In this document: positions 45,044 through 54,140 of the stretch, piece by piece
Layout: each line of letters opens with the position of its first letter
Position numbering within the stretch: position 1 is the first letter of the stretch
Assembly (NCBI GenBank): GCA_945860915.1
Contig: CAMARR010000001.1
Coordinates: 62,001 to 126,000 of the forward strand
From: Candidatus Kuenenia stuttgartensis
GTDB lineage: Bacteria; Planctomycetota; GCA-002687715; CAIWVZ01
Length of the DNA: 64,000 bases
Reading direction: 5' to 3'
Program-made: the position numbers and the translations under genes
Notes under the pieces: generated by a model
Told to the model about the DNA's origin: nothing
Database searches by the model: none
Seen by the model: the letters and a program-made list of their open reading frames with translations, nothing else

Positions 45044-46441
45044 TTATTGGAGCCGAATGTCGTAGCCGCGTTTGGACTTGAGCCACGATTCTTGAAGCAG
45101 TTTTCTCGCGAGCGCTTCGCGAATTTCGATTTCAACCTCCTTGACTGGGGGAGCGGGGTCAATCTTCTCAAGGCTGATGAGGTGGACGCCGTCGGGCGTG
45201 ATGACAGGCGCCGAGGTCTTCCCGACCTCGAGGGCGATTGCTGCCTCCACGAACGCGGCATGAAAAGGCGCTGAGGCCGGCGCAAACGGGGGGAGTTTCC
45301 CGCCGTTGAATTTGGTGCCTTTGTCTTCGCTGTAGAGGCGCGCCAAACTCTCGAAGGACTTACCGGTCTCGAGCTCCTTGCGAATGGAGAGAATCTGTTC
45401 AGTCGCTTTGGCAGTAGTCGGAAGGTTCTTGCCGTCCGCGCCCTTTTTCCCAGAGTCCGAGGCCAGAATGAGGAGGTGCCGTACGGTACGAACCGGGCCG
45501 AATCGGGGCATGTCGACCGCATAGGCCTTAGACACGTCGTCCTCTGAAAACGCAATCGCGCCAAGTCTCCAAATCGACGCGTCAATCATGAAGGGCAGCG
45601 AATGCCGATAGCCATCCATGTCAGCGCCCGTTTGTTGCTTGATGAACTCCGCGAAATCGACAGTCGCGAATTGAGGATTAGACGCGAACGTTGCTTTCTT
45701 TCTCGCAACGTTCGCTTCGAGGTCCGCTTCCGTCAGCTTCAGATTCCGTGATTTGAGTGCCGCCTGAACCAGGGCGTGTTGCATGACGGTGTCGACCGCC
45801 TTGACCATCTCGCGTCGGCTACTGGTTGCTGCGGCCAGCTTCACGAGGGATCGCGACGAAATTGACATGCCGTCGGCGGTCGCGACGACTCCCGCGGGCA
45901 ACTTCGATTTGTCAGTCACGACCGTGACTTGCGCGGCACGGTTCTTGATCCATGTCTGTTGCTGGGTCGCCGTGACGGGCTCTCCCGACGGGATTCTTAG
46001 ATCCTCGCGAGCGAGTTGCTCAAGCAACATGGTGGTGCGTAGCTTCGACATGAACGTGTCGCGTGGCACGCCGGACTTCGTCATCTCCGATTCCAGCGTG
46101 GTGTTCGCTTTCTTGAGAGCCGTTTCTATCTCGTTCACTTTGACCAAAACGTCTGCATCGGTCACCACCAAATTGCGACGGTTCGCTTCTGCGCTAATCA
46201 GGGCTTCTTGGACGAGCCCATCAAGGAGGCGGCGACCATCAGGATTGGTCGGCATCATCAGGCGACGCATCGCTTCGTCGATGAACTCCGACTCGGAGAT
46301 GACCATTTCGTCGACTACGGCGATGGCCCCCGATGGGACGGACTCACCCATGAAAAGGGGAGAGTCGTCCTTCGTAGGTGGAGGGGTGACCTGGGCGAGG
46401 GCGACGGCGGACACGAGGAGCACGGTCAAGAGAAGGCGCAT
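45044..46441 (-). CDS. SurA-like peptidyl-prolyl isomerase (parvulin domain)
   Basis: Periplasmic folding chaperone/isomerase of about 465 residues with a signal peptide starting at MRLLLTVLLVSAVALAQ. The N-terminal helical SurA-type region (VVDEMVISESEFIDEAMRRL ... LVQEALISAEANRRNLVVTDADV) precedes a parvulin PPIC domain (about 310-420: VRTVRHLLILASD, SFESLARLYSEDKGTKFNGGKLPPF, TSAPVITPDGVHLISLEK). The typical first motif is HILI(A/S), seen here as HLLILA. It assists outer membrane protein folding in other bacteria. ATG 46441 is preferred; the frame is open to 46489 without signal-peptide character. Confidence 0.9.
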   Translation of the reverse strand: MRLLLTVLLVSAVALAQVTPPPTKDDSPLFMGESVPSGAIAVVDEMVISESEFIDEAMRRLMMPTNPDGRRLLDGLVQEALISAEANRRNLVVTDADVLVKVNEIETALKKANTTLESEMTKSGVPRDTFMSKLRTTMLLEQLAREDLRIPSGEPVTATQQQTWIKNRAAQVTVVTDKSKLPAGVVATADGMSISSRSLVKLAAATSSRREMVKAVDTVMQHALVQAALKSRNLKLTEADLEANVARKKATFASNPQFATVDFAEFIKQQTGADMDGYRHSLPFMIDASIWRLGAIAFSEDDVSKAYAVDMPRFGPVRTVRHLLILASDSGKKGADGKNLPTTAKATEQILSIRKELETGKSFESLARLYSEDKGTKFNGGKLPPFAPASAPFHAAFVEAAIALEVGKTSAPVITPDGVHLISLEKIDPAPPVKEVEIEIREALARKLLQESWLKSKRGYDIRLQ

Positions 46442-46570
46442 GGAAACTCCGTGAATGTGGGACGTTACGGCTTGGTTCATGACTCCCAACCCCGGATAGG
46501 CTTTAGCGCGCGCACCTTTTTGGCCGATTCTTGCCTCATCGGGGGGATTATCCCCAAACAGGGGTGAGGT

Positions 46571-47944
46571 ATGGCCATTAACGGACTCGGAATCTGGTTG
46601 CTTGTCACAGCATCGGTTTGGGCGCAGGACCTCGTCGTCCTGAAGTCCGGCGGTCGAATTGAAGGGCGTGTCGTCGCTGAGGCCCCGGCATCCATCACAA
46701 TTACCGTTCCAGGTGGAATGATGGAGCTCAACAGGACGGACATCGCGACCATCGAGAAGGGAAAGCTACCCGCGCCCTCGGACGCCGCGGCATCCAGACC
46801 TTCCCAATCTCTCCTAGCTGCCCTGAATCGCTTCGGTGACTCAGAGGAGTGGTTCCTCCTTGAGAAGGGAGGGCGTCGCATTGGCTGGCGTGTGGTGACT
46901 TCGCTGCGCGAGGAGAAGTCTGGCATCCCTTGCTACGCCCGCCGAGACCGAGCCGTCATTCCTGGGACGCCAGATCGCACGGAAGTCGAGTCGATCGTCA
47001 CGGAATGGGTGGATGCCACATTGAAGCCCGTCGCGTTTTCATCGCGACTGGTATCGGGCTCGGCGATTCGCACGATCGATGGCCGGTACGGCACGCAAGG
47101 CATCGAGGTTGTCGAACGCTCGGCCGGAATCGAGCGTGTGCGACAACTGCCGTACTCCGTCGCCCCAGAACTTCCCGGATTTCTTATGAAACGTCGTAGC
47201 CGCGAGCCCAATTCAGAGGCGACCGAAGGACTCCCGGTTCTGGACCCGCGTAGGGGAGAGGTCGTCGCCGGAGTGATGTCAAAGCGCCGACCGGCCGAAC
47301 TGCGTTCCGGGTCTACACAGGTTCGAATCGCAATCGCAGGAGGACTCCCGCTTACGTCCATGGACTTGGATTCTCAGGGCGTTGTGTCGCGAGAAGAGAT
47401 CGGCGGCAGCGATCTCGTCGCGATTCGTACCGATCCCAAATCCGTGTCAAAAGCGATCGCAGAGGGGTTCACGATCTCAGCTCCCCTCAAACGAGTTCCA
47501 TGCGCCGAGGTCGGCATGACACTCGACCTGCCCGACGATACATGGATCGCACTTGCTCCCGCTGAGGCTGAGTCGCCCGTCTTGAGCTGGTGGCATCCGT
47601 CGTCGCAGACATCCATCGAGGTCTTCGCGCTTCCAACTGAATCAAGCCTCGACGAGATGCTGTCTGACCTTGCGAGCCGCGTGGCAGCTTCGGATCCGAC
47701 CGCAATAATCCGAGCCGCGGTGCAGACCACACTCGGCGACTTCGATGGATTTTCTGTCGACATTCAAGCATCAAGACGTGGTCGCATGATTTCGACGTAC
47801 GCGTTTGTTGCGAAGGGTCCTGCTGCTTCGATGTTGGTGTTGGTCAGCACTCCGAACGCTGAGAAAAGCCAGCTTCCGACGCCGACTCAACTTCTTGCAA
47901 CGATGACCCGGATAGAGGGCCCGAAGGGGCTATCAGCGGAATAG
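46571..47944 (+). CDS. secreted protein, unknown function
   Basis: 457-residue protein with a clear signal peptide (GLGIWLLVTASVWAQ). The first mature segment, DLVVLKSGGRIEGRVVAEAPASITITVPGGMMELNRTDIATIE, is an SH3-like beta unit often seen at the start of planctomycete secreted proteins. The rest is mixed alpha/beta: EEWFLLEKGGRRIGWRVV with a beta-rich middle, and a C-terminal domain (about 315-450) with SWWHPSSQTSIEVFALP and FVAKGPAASMLVLVSTP that resembles a lipocalin-like or exported binding fold. No catalytic motif. Ends 12 bp into the convergent HEAT gene. Confidence 0.8.
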   Translation: MAINGLGIWLLVTASVWAQDLVVLKSGGRIEGRVVAEAPASITITVPGGMMELNRTDIATIEKGKLPAPSDAAASRPSQSLLAALNRFGDSEEWFLLEKGGRRIGWRVVTSLREEKSGIPCYARRDRAVIPGTPDRTEVESIVTEWVDATLKPVAFSSRLVSGSAIRTIDGRYGTQGIEVVERSAGIERVRQLPYSVAPELPGFLMKRRSREPNSEATEGLPVLDPRRGEVVAGVMSKRRPAELRSGSTQVRIAIAGGLPLTSMDLDSQGVVSREEIGGSDLVAIRTDPKSVSKAIAEGFTISAPLKRVPCAEVGMTLDLPDDTWIALAPAEAESPVLSWWHPSSQTSIEVFALPTESSLDEMLSDLASRVAASDPTAIIRAAVQTTLGDFDGFSVDIQASRRGRMISTYAFVAKGPAASMLVLVSTPNAEKSQLPTPTQLLATMTRIEGPKGLSAE

Positions 47945-49168
47945 GTCGCGGTGAGCCGGAGATTCCCGCATGTCTGCGAAATCAGCGTCGTCAGCGAAGG
48001 CCCGTAGGTTTGGGTAGTTCGCTTCCTTGAGCTTCTTTTTCGCATCGTCAAAGCGGCGCATTCGCGCGTAACAACGCGCGATGCATACACGGATGATGTT
48101 TGTCTGGGCCGCATTTCCACGAAGGCTTAAAGCGCGGTCGTAATAGACCATGGCGCCGGCGTACCAGCCGACTTCACGGCAACGGTCTCCGGCGACAACT
48201 TGGAGGTCGCGGTCTTCAAGATTCTTGTCTGCGTCCGATCGTTCCTTCGCTGCAATGAACTTCACGCCCTCGATGCTGCCGAGCGAAAGCATGAGCTTCG
48301 CAGCTCGAATGCGTAGGTCCGGAGGTCCCGATTTGACGACGTTCAACAGCAACTTCGGTGTGAGGTCCTTGGACCCCGCCGTGGTCAGGGCGTCCATAGA
48401 TGCTTCCACGGTGGCCGCGTCTGCCATTCCGAGCGCATCATGAAGGGCTTTGAGAACATCGAGGTTGTTGCCGAATCGAGCGAGTGCCCGAAGGGCCGTG
48501 AGCCGCACTTCAGGTTCTGGAGCGGTTGTCGCTAATTTTCGAAGGCTCTCGATGTCCTCCTTGGAAGTCGTCAGAAGTCCAAGGGCTTCGGCTGACGCAC
48601 GTCGAACGCGCATGTCTCCGTGTCGTAGGTTGGCGCGTGCGGCGTCGATGGCACCGGACCCATTGCGTTTGGCGAGGGCCAGGACGGCCTCCGCGGTGAC
48701 CGCCGGCGAGCTCGCGCCCTTGGTGAGCTCCGCGAGGGCAAAAGTCACAGTGGGGCTGTCGATACGTCCCGCAACGCGTACGAGAATCGGCGCGAGGTCG
48801 TCGGGTTGTTTGGTGGCACGTTCGATGAGGAGTGTCGCGACCGAAGGATCCTTGGTTGCCGCCAACGCGTCCGCAATCCAAAGTCTGAGGTTCTGGTCCG
48901 TCTCGACGGCCATCCGATCGATCAAGATCTGGGGAAACAGGCCCGCATTCGATGCGACATTGGCAAACGCCACGACGGCGGGCTCTGATGTGCTTCCGTG
49001 CGGCGCATTCCGCAGAGTCTTGCAGTTCGCATCGAGGGATTTCTTGAACTCACCTTGCTTCGCCTGCAATCGTGTGCTGGACCACTCTCGGATTTCCTCA
49101 AGAGTCGGCCCCGGTCCTTGGGCGAGGACACATGCCGAGGTGAGAATCCATGCGACGAGCAATCTCAT
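47933..49168 (-). CDS. secreted HEAT-repeat protein
   Basis: About 411 residues with a signal peptide (MRLLVAWILTSACVLAQ). HEAT-type helical repeats fill the middle (LRLWIADALAATKDPSVATLLIERA, AVTAEAVLALAKRNGSG, MRVRRASAEALGLLTTSKEDIESL, PEVRLTALRALARFG), and a short TPR-like end (VYYDRALSLRGNAAQTNIIRVCIARCYARMRRFDDAKKKLKEA, about 345-395) follows. ATG 49168 overlaps the stop of the lysine aminotransferase gene in ATGA; an in-frame extension to 49270 is unlikely. No catalytic site; probably an exported scaffold. Confidence 0.82.
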   Translation of the reverse strand: MRLLVAWILTSACVLAQGPGPTLEEIREWSSTRLQAKQGEFKKSLDANCKTLRNAPHGSTSEPAVVAFANVASNAGLFPQILIDRMAVETDQNLRLWIADALAATKDPSVATLLIERATKQPDDLAPILVRVAGRIDSPTVTFALAELTKGASSPAVTAEAVLALAKRNGSGAIDAARANLRHGDMRVRRASAEALGLLTTSKEDIESLRKLATTAPEPEVRLTALRALARFGNNLDVLKALHDALGMADAATVEASMDALTTAGSKDLTPKLLLNVVKSGPPDLRIRAAKLMLSLGSIEGVKFIAAKERSDADKNLEDRDLQVVAGDRCREVGWYAGAMVYYDRALSLRGNAAQTNIIRVCIARCYARMRRFDDAKKKLKEANYPNLRAFADDADFADMRESPAHRDLFR

Positions 49169-50508
49169 GCGATTGCCTTGAGGGAGGCCTCGATCTTGGC
49201 GACGGCAAGGTCGACGTCGGCACGGGTAAAATCGAGGACAGGTCGGAATCGAAGAGACCGGGAGCCACAAACCAGAATGAGAACGCCATCATCGTAGAGT
49301 TGATCGCGCAGCTTGTTTCGAAGCTCGGTCGTAGCAAGGTCGAATGCCACCATGAAGCCGCGGCCGCGGACGTTGGAAACAAGGTGGGGAAGTCTCGAGG
49401 CAATTCCCTCGAGCCCGGTGATGAGATGGGCTCCGACACGGCTTGCGTTTTCGAGCAGGCTATTCTGCTCGATGATCTCGATGAACTTTGTGCAGCGAAC
49501 CATGTCAACGAGATTCCCACCCCAAGTGGAGTTGATGCGCGAAGCGACTTTGAACACTGAATCCACTTCGTCTACCCGCGGACCTGCCGCGAGTCCGCAC
49601 GTCTGCGCCTTCTTTCCAAACGAAAAGGCATCCGGGAAGACTCCGTGGTGTTCGAAGGCCCACCATTTTCCTGTAAGTCCGAATCCGCACTGAACTTCGT
49701 CGAAGATAAGGAACACCTCTTCTTCGTCGCAGAGGTTGCGGAGCGCTTGCATGAATTCTGTCCGGAAGTGGTTATCGCCACCCTCGCCCTGAACAGTTTC
49801 GATGATGCAACATGCAATGTCGTTGCGACGCGTACGGCATGCGTCCTTGAATGCCTCGATGGCCCTTGCCTCTGCCTTGATCACGTTGGAGAGGACCTCG
49901 TCAGTGATTGGGAACTCGAGGGATGGTGTCGGGATCCTTGGCCAGTCGAATTTTGGGAACCATTTGGTCTTGCGTGGGTCGAACGTGTTGGTGAGGGAAA
50001 GCGTATAGCCCGAACGACCATGAAACGCCGAGTTGAAATGGATGACCTGCGTCCCGAGGGACTCTGGCAGGCCTCGACGCATGTTCTTTTGAACCTTCCA
50101 GTCAAAGCCCACCTTGAGGGCGTTCTCGACCGCGAGCGACCCGCCTTCGATGAAGAAGAGGTGGGGAAACGCATCCCGTCCGTCCGCGAACTTCGGAAGT
50201 GTCCGTGAGAAAGCCGACACAAAGTCAGCCATCCCTTGAGTATAGACGTCACTGTTCGTCGGCTTCACGAGCGCCGATTCGAGCAGGCGCTCACGAAACG
50301 CAGGATCCGCAAGGCCAGGATGATTGAATCCAACCGGTTGAGAGGCAAAGAAGGAGAACAGGTCGAGAAACTCGGCTCCGGTAGCCGCGTCCACCAATCG
50401 GGATCCATGGCTTCGCGCTGGGTCAAACACAAAGTCGAACCCGTCGACCAGGAGCTTCTTCTTAAGTTCCTCGTGGACGTTCGCAGCTGGGGTCTTGTAG
50501 GTGGCCAT
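49165..50508 (-). CDS. lat: L-lysine 6-aminotransferase
   Basis: Class III PLP aminotransferase that moves the epsilon-amino group of lysine to 2-oxoglutarate, giving 2-aminoadipate semialdehyde. 447 residues. It matches mycobacterial Lat (Rv3290c) strongly: FFASQPVGFNHPGL, KPTNSDVYTQGMADFV, LFFIEGGSLAVENALKVGFDWK, FHGRSGYTLSLTNT, IIETVQGEGGDNHFR, LIFDEVQCGFGLTGKWW and the PLP-Lys loop FGKKAQTCG. In other bacteria Lat feeds beta-lactam or stress pathways; no beta-lactam genes are nearby. ATG 50508 is used; an in-frame TTG lies at 50526. The stop overlaps the HEAT gene start. Confidence 0.93.
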   Translation of the reverse strand: MATYKTPAANVHEELKKKLLVDGFDFVFDPARSHGSRLVDAATGAEFLDLFSFFASQPVGFNHPGLADPAFRERLLESALVKPTNSDVYTQGMADFVSAFSRTLPKFADGRDAFPHLFFIEGGSLAVENALKVGFDWKVQKNMRRGLPESLGTQVIHFNSAFHGRSGYTLSLTNTFDPRKTKWFPKFDWPRIPTPSLEFPITDEVLSNVIKAEARAIEAFKDACRTRRNDIACCIIETVQGEGGDNHFRTEFMQALRNLCDEEEVFLIFDEVQCGFGLTGKWWAFEHHGVFPDAFSFGKKAQTCGLAAGPRVDEVDSVFKVASRINSTWGGNLVDMVRCTKFIEIIEQNSLLENASRVGAHLITGLEGIASRLPHLVSNVRGRGFMVAFDLATTELRNKLRDQLYDDGVLILVCGSRSLRFRPVLDFTRADVDLAVAKIEASLKAIA

Positions 50509-50603
50509 GGTGGTAGATCGGCGCAATATCCGACTGTTGAAAAGTAGCAGTTGGGGGCAACCGCGGAAAGGTCGACCCTAAGTCCCGGCAAGAGCCTCAA
50601 ACC

Positions 50604-51698
50604 CTAGGGATTAGGTCGCGATGCGTGCGCGATGGCGCGTTCGAGCGCCTCGAGTTCGAATGGCTTTTCGAGCAGCTGATGAGCACCTTTCGGGATGGAT
50701 GCAGCAGAGGTTCCGCTACCCGCGTCTCCGGTTGCAAAGATGATTCTCGATGCAAGATTCGGATACCGGACGAGGACTTCCGCCAAAAATTCCGGACCCT
50801 GTAAATCGGGGAGCCGAACGTCGCAGATGATGGCGTCGGGGATAACGGCCTCAAGGCACTTCAGTGCATCGCGGCCGCGGGTTACACCACGAACTCGATG
50901 GCCTGAATGCTCGAGGACCACCGTGTAGGTTTCGAGTAACTCGACATCGTCGTCAATAATCAAGATGTCAAGTGTGCGCGACGACTCTGTCTGCGCACGG
51001 GATGCCGCACCTTCGGCTAGCTCGACCGGCAAGAGGCTGAGGCGGAAACGCGCTCCACCGTTGGTCGGGCGCTCGTGGATCAACTTGGCTCCCATCGCAG
51101 TCGCGAGTCGATTCGATAGCCACAGGCCGAGGCCAGTACCCCCGGGTTTCCCAGTTGCGAATGGCATGAAAAGTGATCGTTCGATCTCCGGTGGAACACC
51201 CTCTCCGTCGTCTTCAACCTCGATTTCGACGTTCGCGCCCTTATCAACGACTCTGAGAGCAATGGTGCGAGGTCCGGTGGAACGTGAGGTGGACTCGCGG
51301 GCATTCGTAATGAGGTTGGTGAGGATCTGAAGGAGCCGCAGAGGGTCTGCGAAGGCCCTAGGCGATTCCGTCGGGACTTCTAGATTGAGCGCAACGGAGT
51401 CTCCCTCGGGCGGCGGAGCCGCATCGATAGCGTCGAGAATGACTTCGCGGACATTGATGTTGCGGAGTTCAATAACGAGCGGTCGTGCCACATCGAGCAA
51501 GTCTTGGGCGAATCGACGCGCTCGAGACGCAGCGCGGTGAATGCGGGATGCTGCAGCGAGTCGGTCATCGCGGTCCGGATCGCGTTCGAGAAGTTCCGAT
51601 AGGCTCGTGATTGTCTGGAGGGCTCCACGGATTTCATGGACTACAGAACCGACTAGCGCGTTGACCGGAATCGTCGGCTCGTCGTGCTCTGGAATCAC
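50604..51698 (-). CDS. hybrid histidine kinase with C-terminal receiver
   Basis: 364-residue cytoplasmic hybrid kinase. HisKA has phospho-acceptor His21 in VVHEIRGALQTI; the HATPase domain (about 75-225) has NLITNARE (N box), EDDGEGVP and GTGLGLWLSNRL (G2 box); the receiver (about 243-360) has IIDDD, phospho-acceptor Asp293 in IICDVRLPD and the Lys in LLEKPFE. There is no visible sensor or membrane domain, so input may come from a partner. GTG at 51698 is chosen because GTGA overlaps the XdhC stop; a TTG at 51722 would be a poorer start. No separate response regulator is next to it. Confidence 0.9.
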   Translation of the reverse strand: MIPEHDEPTIPVNALVGSVVHEIRGALQTITSLSELLERDPDRDDRLAAASRIHRAASRARRFAQDLLDVARPLVIELRNINVREVILDAIDAAPPPEGDSVALNLEVPTESPRAFADPLRLLQILTNLITNARESTSRSTGPRTIALRVVDKGANVEIEVEDDGEGVPPEIERSLFMPFATGKPGGTGLGLWLSNRLATAMGAKLIHERPTNGGARFRLSLLPVELAEGAASRAQTESSRTLDILIIDDDVELLETYTVVLEHSGHRVRGVTRGRDALKCLEAVIPDAIICDVRLPDLQGPEFLAEVLVRYPNLASRIIFATGDAGSGTSAASIPKGAHQLLEKPFELEALERAIAHASRPNP

Positions 51699-52477
51699 CG
51701 CGCCACTCCGACACGTCGGCAATGAATCAGCTCGGCGACGATTGCGACGGCAATCTCCGGCACGGTCTCAGCGCCGATGTCGAGGCCGACGGGAAGATGT
51801 ACACGTGAAACCACATCGGCTGACGCGCCGTCCGCGAGGAGGGCGTCCCTGAATTGGAGGCGTTTGGATTTGCTACCCAGCACCCCGACATAGCGGGCCG
51901 GCGTTCTGATGGCCCAGCGGAGCGCGATGAGATCTTCTGAGTGACCACGCGTCATGCAGATGACCATGGATGCAGGGGAGACAGCCACGCTCTGTTCCAA
52001 CGCTCGTAGATCTGCGACGATGATCTCGTCTGCTGCTGGGAAGCGTTCCCGGTTTGCGAAGTCTGGGCGGTCATCGACAACAGTGACACGGAAGCCCGCA
52101 CTCGCAGCAAGTTTGCAGGTTGCCTCAGCGACATGGCCGGCGCCGATGAGAACGACACGGGGATCGTCAAGCGACTCGATCATGATGGTGACGATGCCTC
52201 CGCATGCAATGCCAGTTCTTTCCGCTTCCTCCCCATGCAGATCGAAGGAGCGGGTTACAGGACGACCTGTGTCGATAACGTCTCGGGCGTCGCGGATGAC
52301 GTCAGCTTCGATGCACCCGCCTCCGATGGTTCCTATGATGGACCCATCAGCGCGCACGAGCATTCGGGCGGTCATCTTGGCGGGAGTAGACCCCCTCGTC
52401 GAGGTAACGGTCGCGAGCGCAGCGGAGATTCTCCCGCGACGCAAGCGAACGATCTCCTCGAAAAGGTCTGTGTCCAC
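51695..52477 (-). CDS. XdhC family protein
   Basis: XdhC-type chaperone, which in known cases inserts sulfurated molybdenum cofactor into xanthine dehydrogenases. About 260 residues from GTG 52477. Features: N-terminal XdhC/CoxI domain with TVTSTRGSTPAKMTARMLV and IGTIGGGCIEADV, SFDLHGEEAERTGIACGGIVTIMIE, and a C-terminal Rossmann domain (VVLIGAGHVAEATCKLAASAGFRVTVVDDRPDFAN; RYVGVLGSKSKR). No xanthine dehydrogenase genes are in the window, but two other molybdoenzymes are encoded at 40589 and 57224. An in-frame extension to 52552 overlaps the next gene and is less likely. Confidence 0.92.
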   Translation of the reverse strand: MDTDLFEEIVRLRRGRISAALATVTSTRGSTPAKMTARMLVRADGSIIGTIGGGCIEADVIRDARDVIDTGRPVTRSFDLHGEEAERTGIACGGIVTIMIESLDDPRVVLIGAGHVAEATCKLAASAGFRVTVVDDRPDFANRERFPAADEIIVADLRALEQSVAVSPASMVICMTRGHSEDLIALRWAIRTPARYVGVLGSKSKRLQFRDALLADGASADVVSRVHLPVGLDIGAETVPEIAVAIVAELIHCRRVGVAR

Positions 52478-52517
52478 GCTCGCATTGTCGCGCCGTGGGC
52501 ACTTGCGCGAAAGGGGA

Positions 52518-54062
52518 CTACTGGCCCTTCGACGGAGCCGGTGTGGATCCACCTGTCGTTTTGATCTTCACGCCCTTGGATTTGGCTGTCATGGGCGCCA
52601 TGCGATCCTTTGTGATGAACTCAGCCCACGCCTTTTCGAACGCCACGATATCAACGCTGGCGAATGCTGCCTCAACAGCCTTCTCCATGCTCTTGGTCTC
52701 TTGGAGAGCATTGAAGTAGGTGGGGAGGATGTCGCGCCATTCGTGGTCTTTCGGGAGACCTCGATTGAGGAACCAAATGAGGCTCCATCCCTCGGCGTAA
52801 CAGATTTCTGGATTCGAATAGTACTGTGCTTGAGTGAATCGGATGATGTCCTTGACCGGAACATGCTTTCCGAGTCGGATTGCATTTTTGATTGTGTCAA
52901 CACGCCACTTGAACGGCTTGACGGTCATGCTGTTGCCGCTTGGCTCGCAACCGGCATAGTAGTCTCCGTAACCTTCGTTGAACCAGGAGTGGGGCGCGAG
53001 TTCGCCGAAACAGTAGTAGATGTATTGGTGGAAGGCTTCGTGGTTTAGCACCGACAAGGTGAGTCCCTTCACTGGGGACATGTAGAGCACGAGTTCCTTG
53101 GCGTTTGAATTCCAATATCCGGCGCTACCACCTGGTCCTCCATAGTCGTGGTACTCCTTTTCCGTCTGGCAAACGCGCACGACGGAAACGGCGTCTATCG
53201 GTGCGCCGGTGGGGAAGTCCTTCTCGTATTGCTTTCGCATCCGATTGAGACGGACCATGACTTCGTCAATCGAGTCAGATTTTTCGCGCGGTACACCCGT
53301 GACGATGACGTACTTAGCGCCCTCTTTAATCCACCATCCCGGGACTTGTAGCGTGGAGATGCGTGCGGTCCGCATCGCTTTGGCCTTCTCTGAGAGTCCG
53401 GCGATCGCCTCCGCGTCGAGAGCCAGTTCGGCTTCCTTCTTATCGATGATGCGGAATGACCTCACGACCTCAACGAACACGTCTTCGAATTTGCGCCGCG
53501 TCGATTCATCAGCATCGAATCGGATCACCCATTCGGCGTCTGGCGTAGTCAGAACCACATGCATCGACCAGAGCAACACAGGTCGGTTGCCCAGAGTCCC
53601 GACCTTGTTTGATGTGTGGTAGACCTTGGCCTTTTGTGGTTGCCCTTTTACCGTCATCTCCTTTGATGGGGCGGGCAGCTGCTTGGAAAATCGGTCATTG
53701 TCCTTAAGCCATTCGGAGTACCCGGCGTAGACCGATTCGCGACGGGCGCGTTCGGCGAGCTGCTTGATCTTCGCTCGAAGTTCTTCCTCGGTCACCTCGG
53801 TGGGGCGTGATTCGGAAGTCTCGACTTCCTCGTCGTCGGGAGCGGGTGCGGTTTTCTTCTTGAACCGGAGAACGCTGATCTCCGTTTCGATCGACCCGTA
53901 GTCGCGCTTAGCGGCCCATTTTCCGACGATGTAGTCCTCGCCGGGTTGAGTCGGAACCTTGGGCCACTTGTCCGGCGCTGCCAGCGAGTAGCCGTTGAGA
54001 CGGTCCTTGATGGCCTCTCCGAGCTGAGCACAAACCGAGTGGGTAGTTACCGCAGCGATCAA
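52518..54062 (-). CDS. exported DUF1570-like putative zinc metallopeptidase
   Basis: 514-residue protein with a gluzincin-like active site: H341-E-A-F-H345 (LNHEAFHQYIYY) and the downstream WFNEGYGDYYAG that would give the Glu ligand. This matches DUF1570-type proteins common in planctomycetes. A helical region (about 85-115, EEELRAKIKQLAERARRES) precedes the catalytic part. The annotated start is TTG 54062; upstream in the same frame, codons reading R-G-R-I-R-W-I-C-S-F-L extend the hydrophobic stretch into a fuller signal peptide, so the true start is probably earlier and non-canonical. An AAGGAGG lies just upstream of that segment. Confidence 0.78.
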   Translation of the reverse strand: MIAAVTTHSVCAQLGEAIKDRLNGYSLAAPDKWPKVPTQPGEDYIVGKWAAKRDYGSIETEISVLRFKKKTAPAPDDEEVETSESRPTEVTEEELRAKIKQLAERARRESVYAGYSEWLKDNDRFSKQLPAPSKEMTVKGQPQKAKVYHTSNKVGTLGNRPVLLWSMHVVLTTPDAEWVIRFDADESTRRKFEDVFVEVVRSFRIIDKKEAELALDAEAIAGLSEKAKAMRTARISTLQVPGWWIKEGAKYVIVTGVPREKSDSIDEVMVRLNRMRKQYEKDFPTGAPIDAVSVVRVCQTEKEYHDYGGPGGSAGYWNSNAKELVLYMSPVKGLTLSVLNHEAFHQYIYYCFGELAPHSWFNEGYGDYYAGCEPSGNSMTVKPFKWRVDTIKNAIRLGKHVPVKDIIRFTQAQYYSNPEICYAEGWSLIWFLNRGLPKDHEWRDILPTYFNALQETKSMEKAVEAAFASVDIVAFEKAWAEFITKDRMAPMTAKSKGVKIKTTGGSTPAPSKGQ

Positions 54063-54140
54063 CAGAAATGAACAGATCCAGCGGATTCGACCTCGCAGAC
54101 CCTCCTTGGGGGAGGTGCGACGATGATACTGTGGGTTGCT

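Noticed and set aside
44782-45585. 267-residue minus-strand frame spanning a gene junction
   Set aside because: Overlaps two well-supported genes in other frames and is Arg/Ser-rich without motifs.
51954-53048. 364-residue plus-strand frame
   Set aside because: It lies antisense to XdhC and the DUF1570-like gene, its product is Arg/Ser/Thr-rich and without family features, while the opposite strand has strong domain matches.
54106-54130. TTGGGG and GATACT as an mnmG promoter
   Set aside because: The spacer is 13 bases; the -10 alone is plausible but not the pair.
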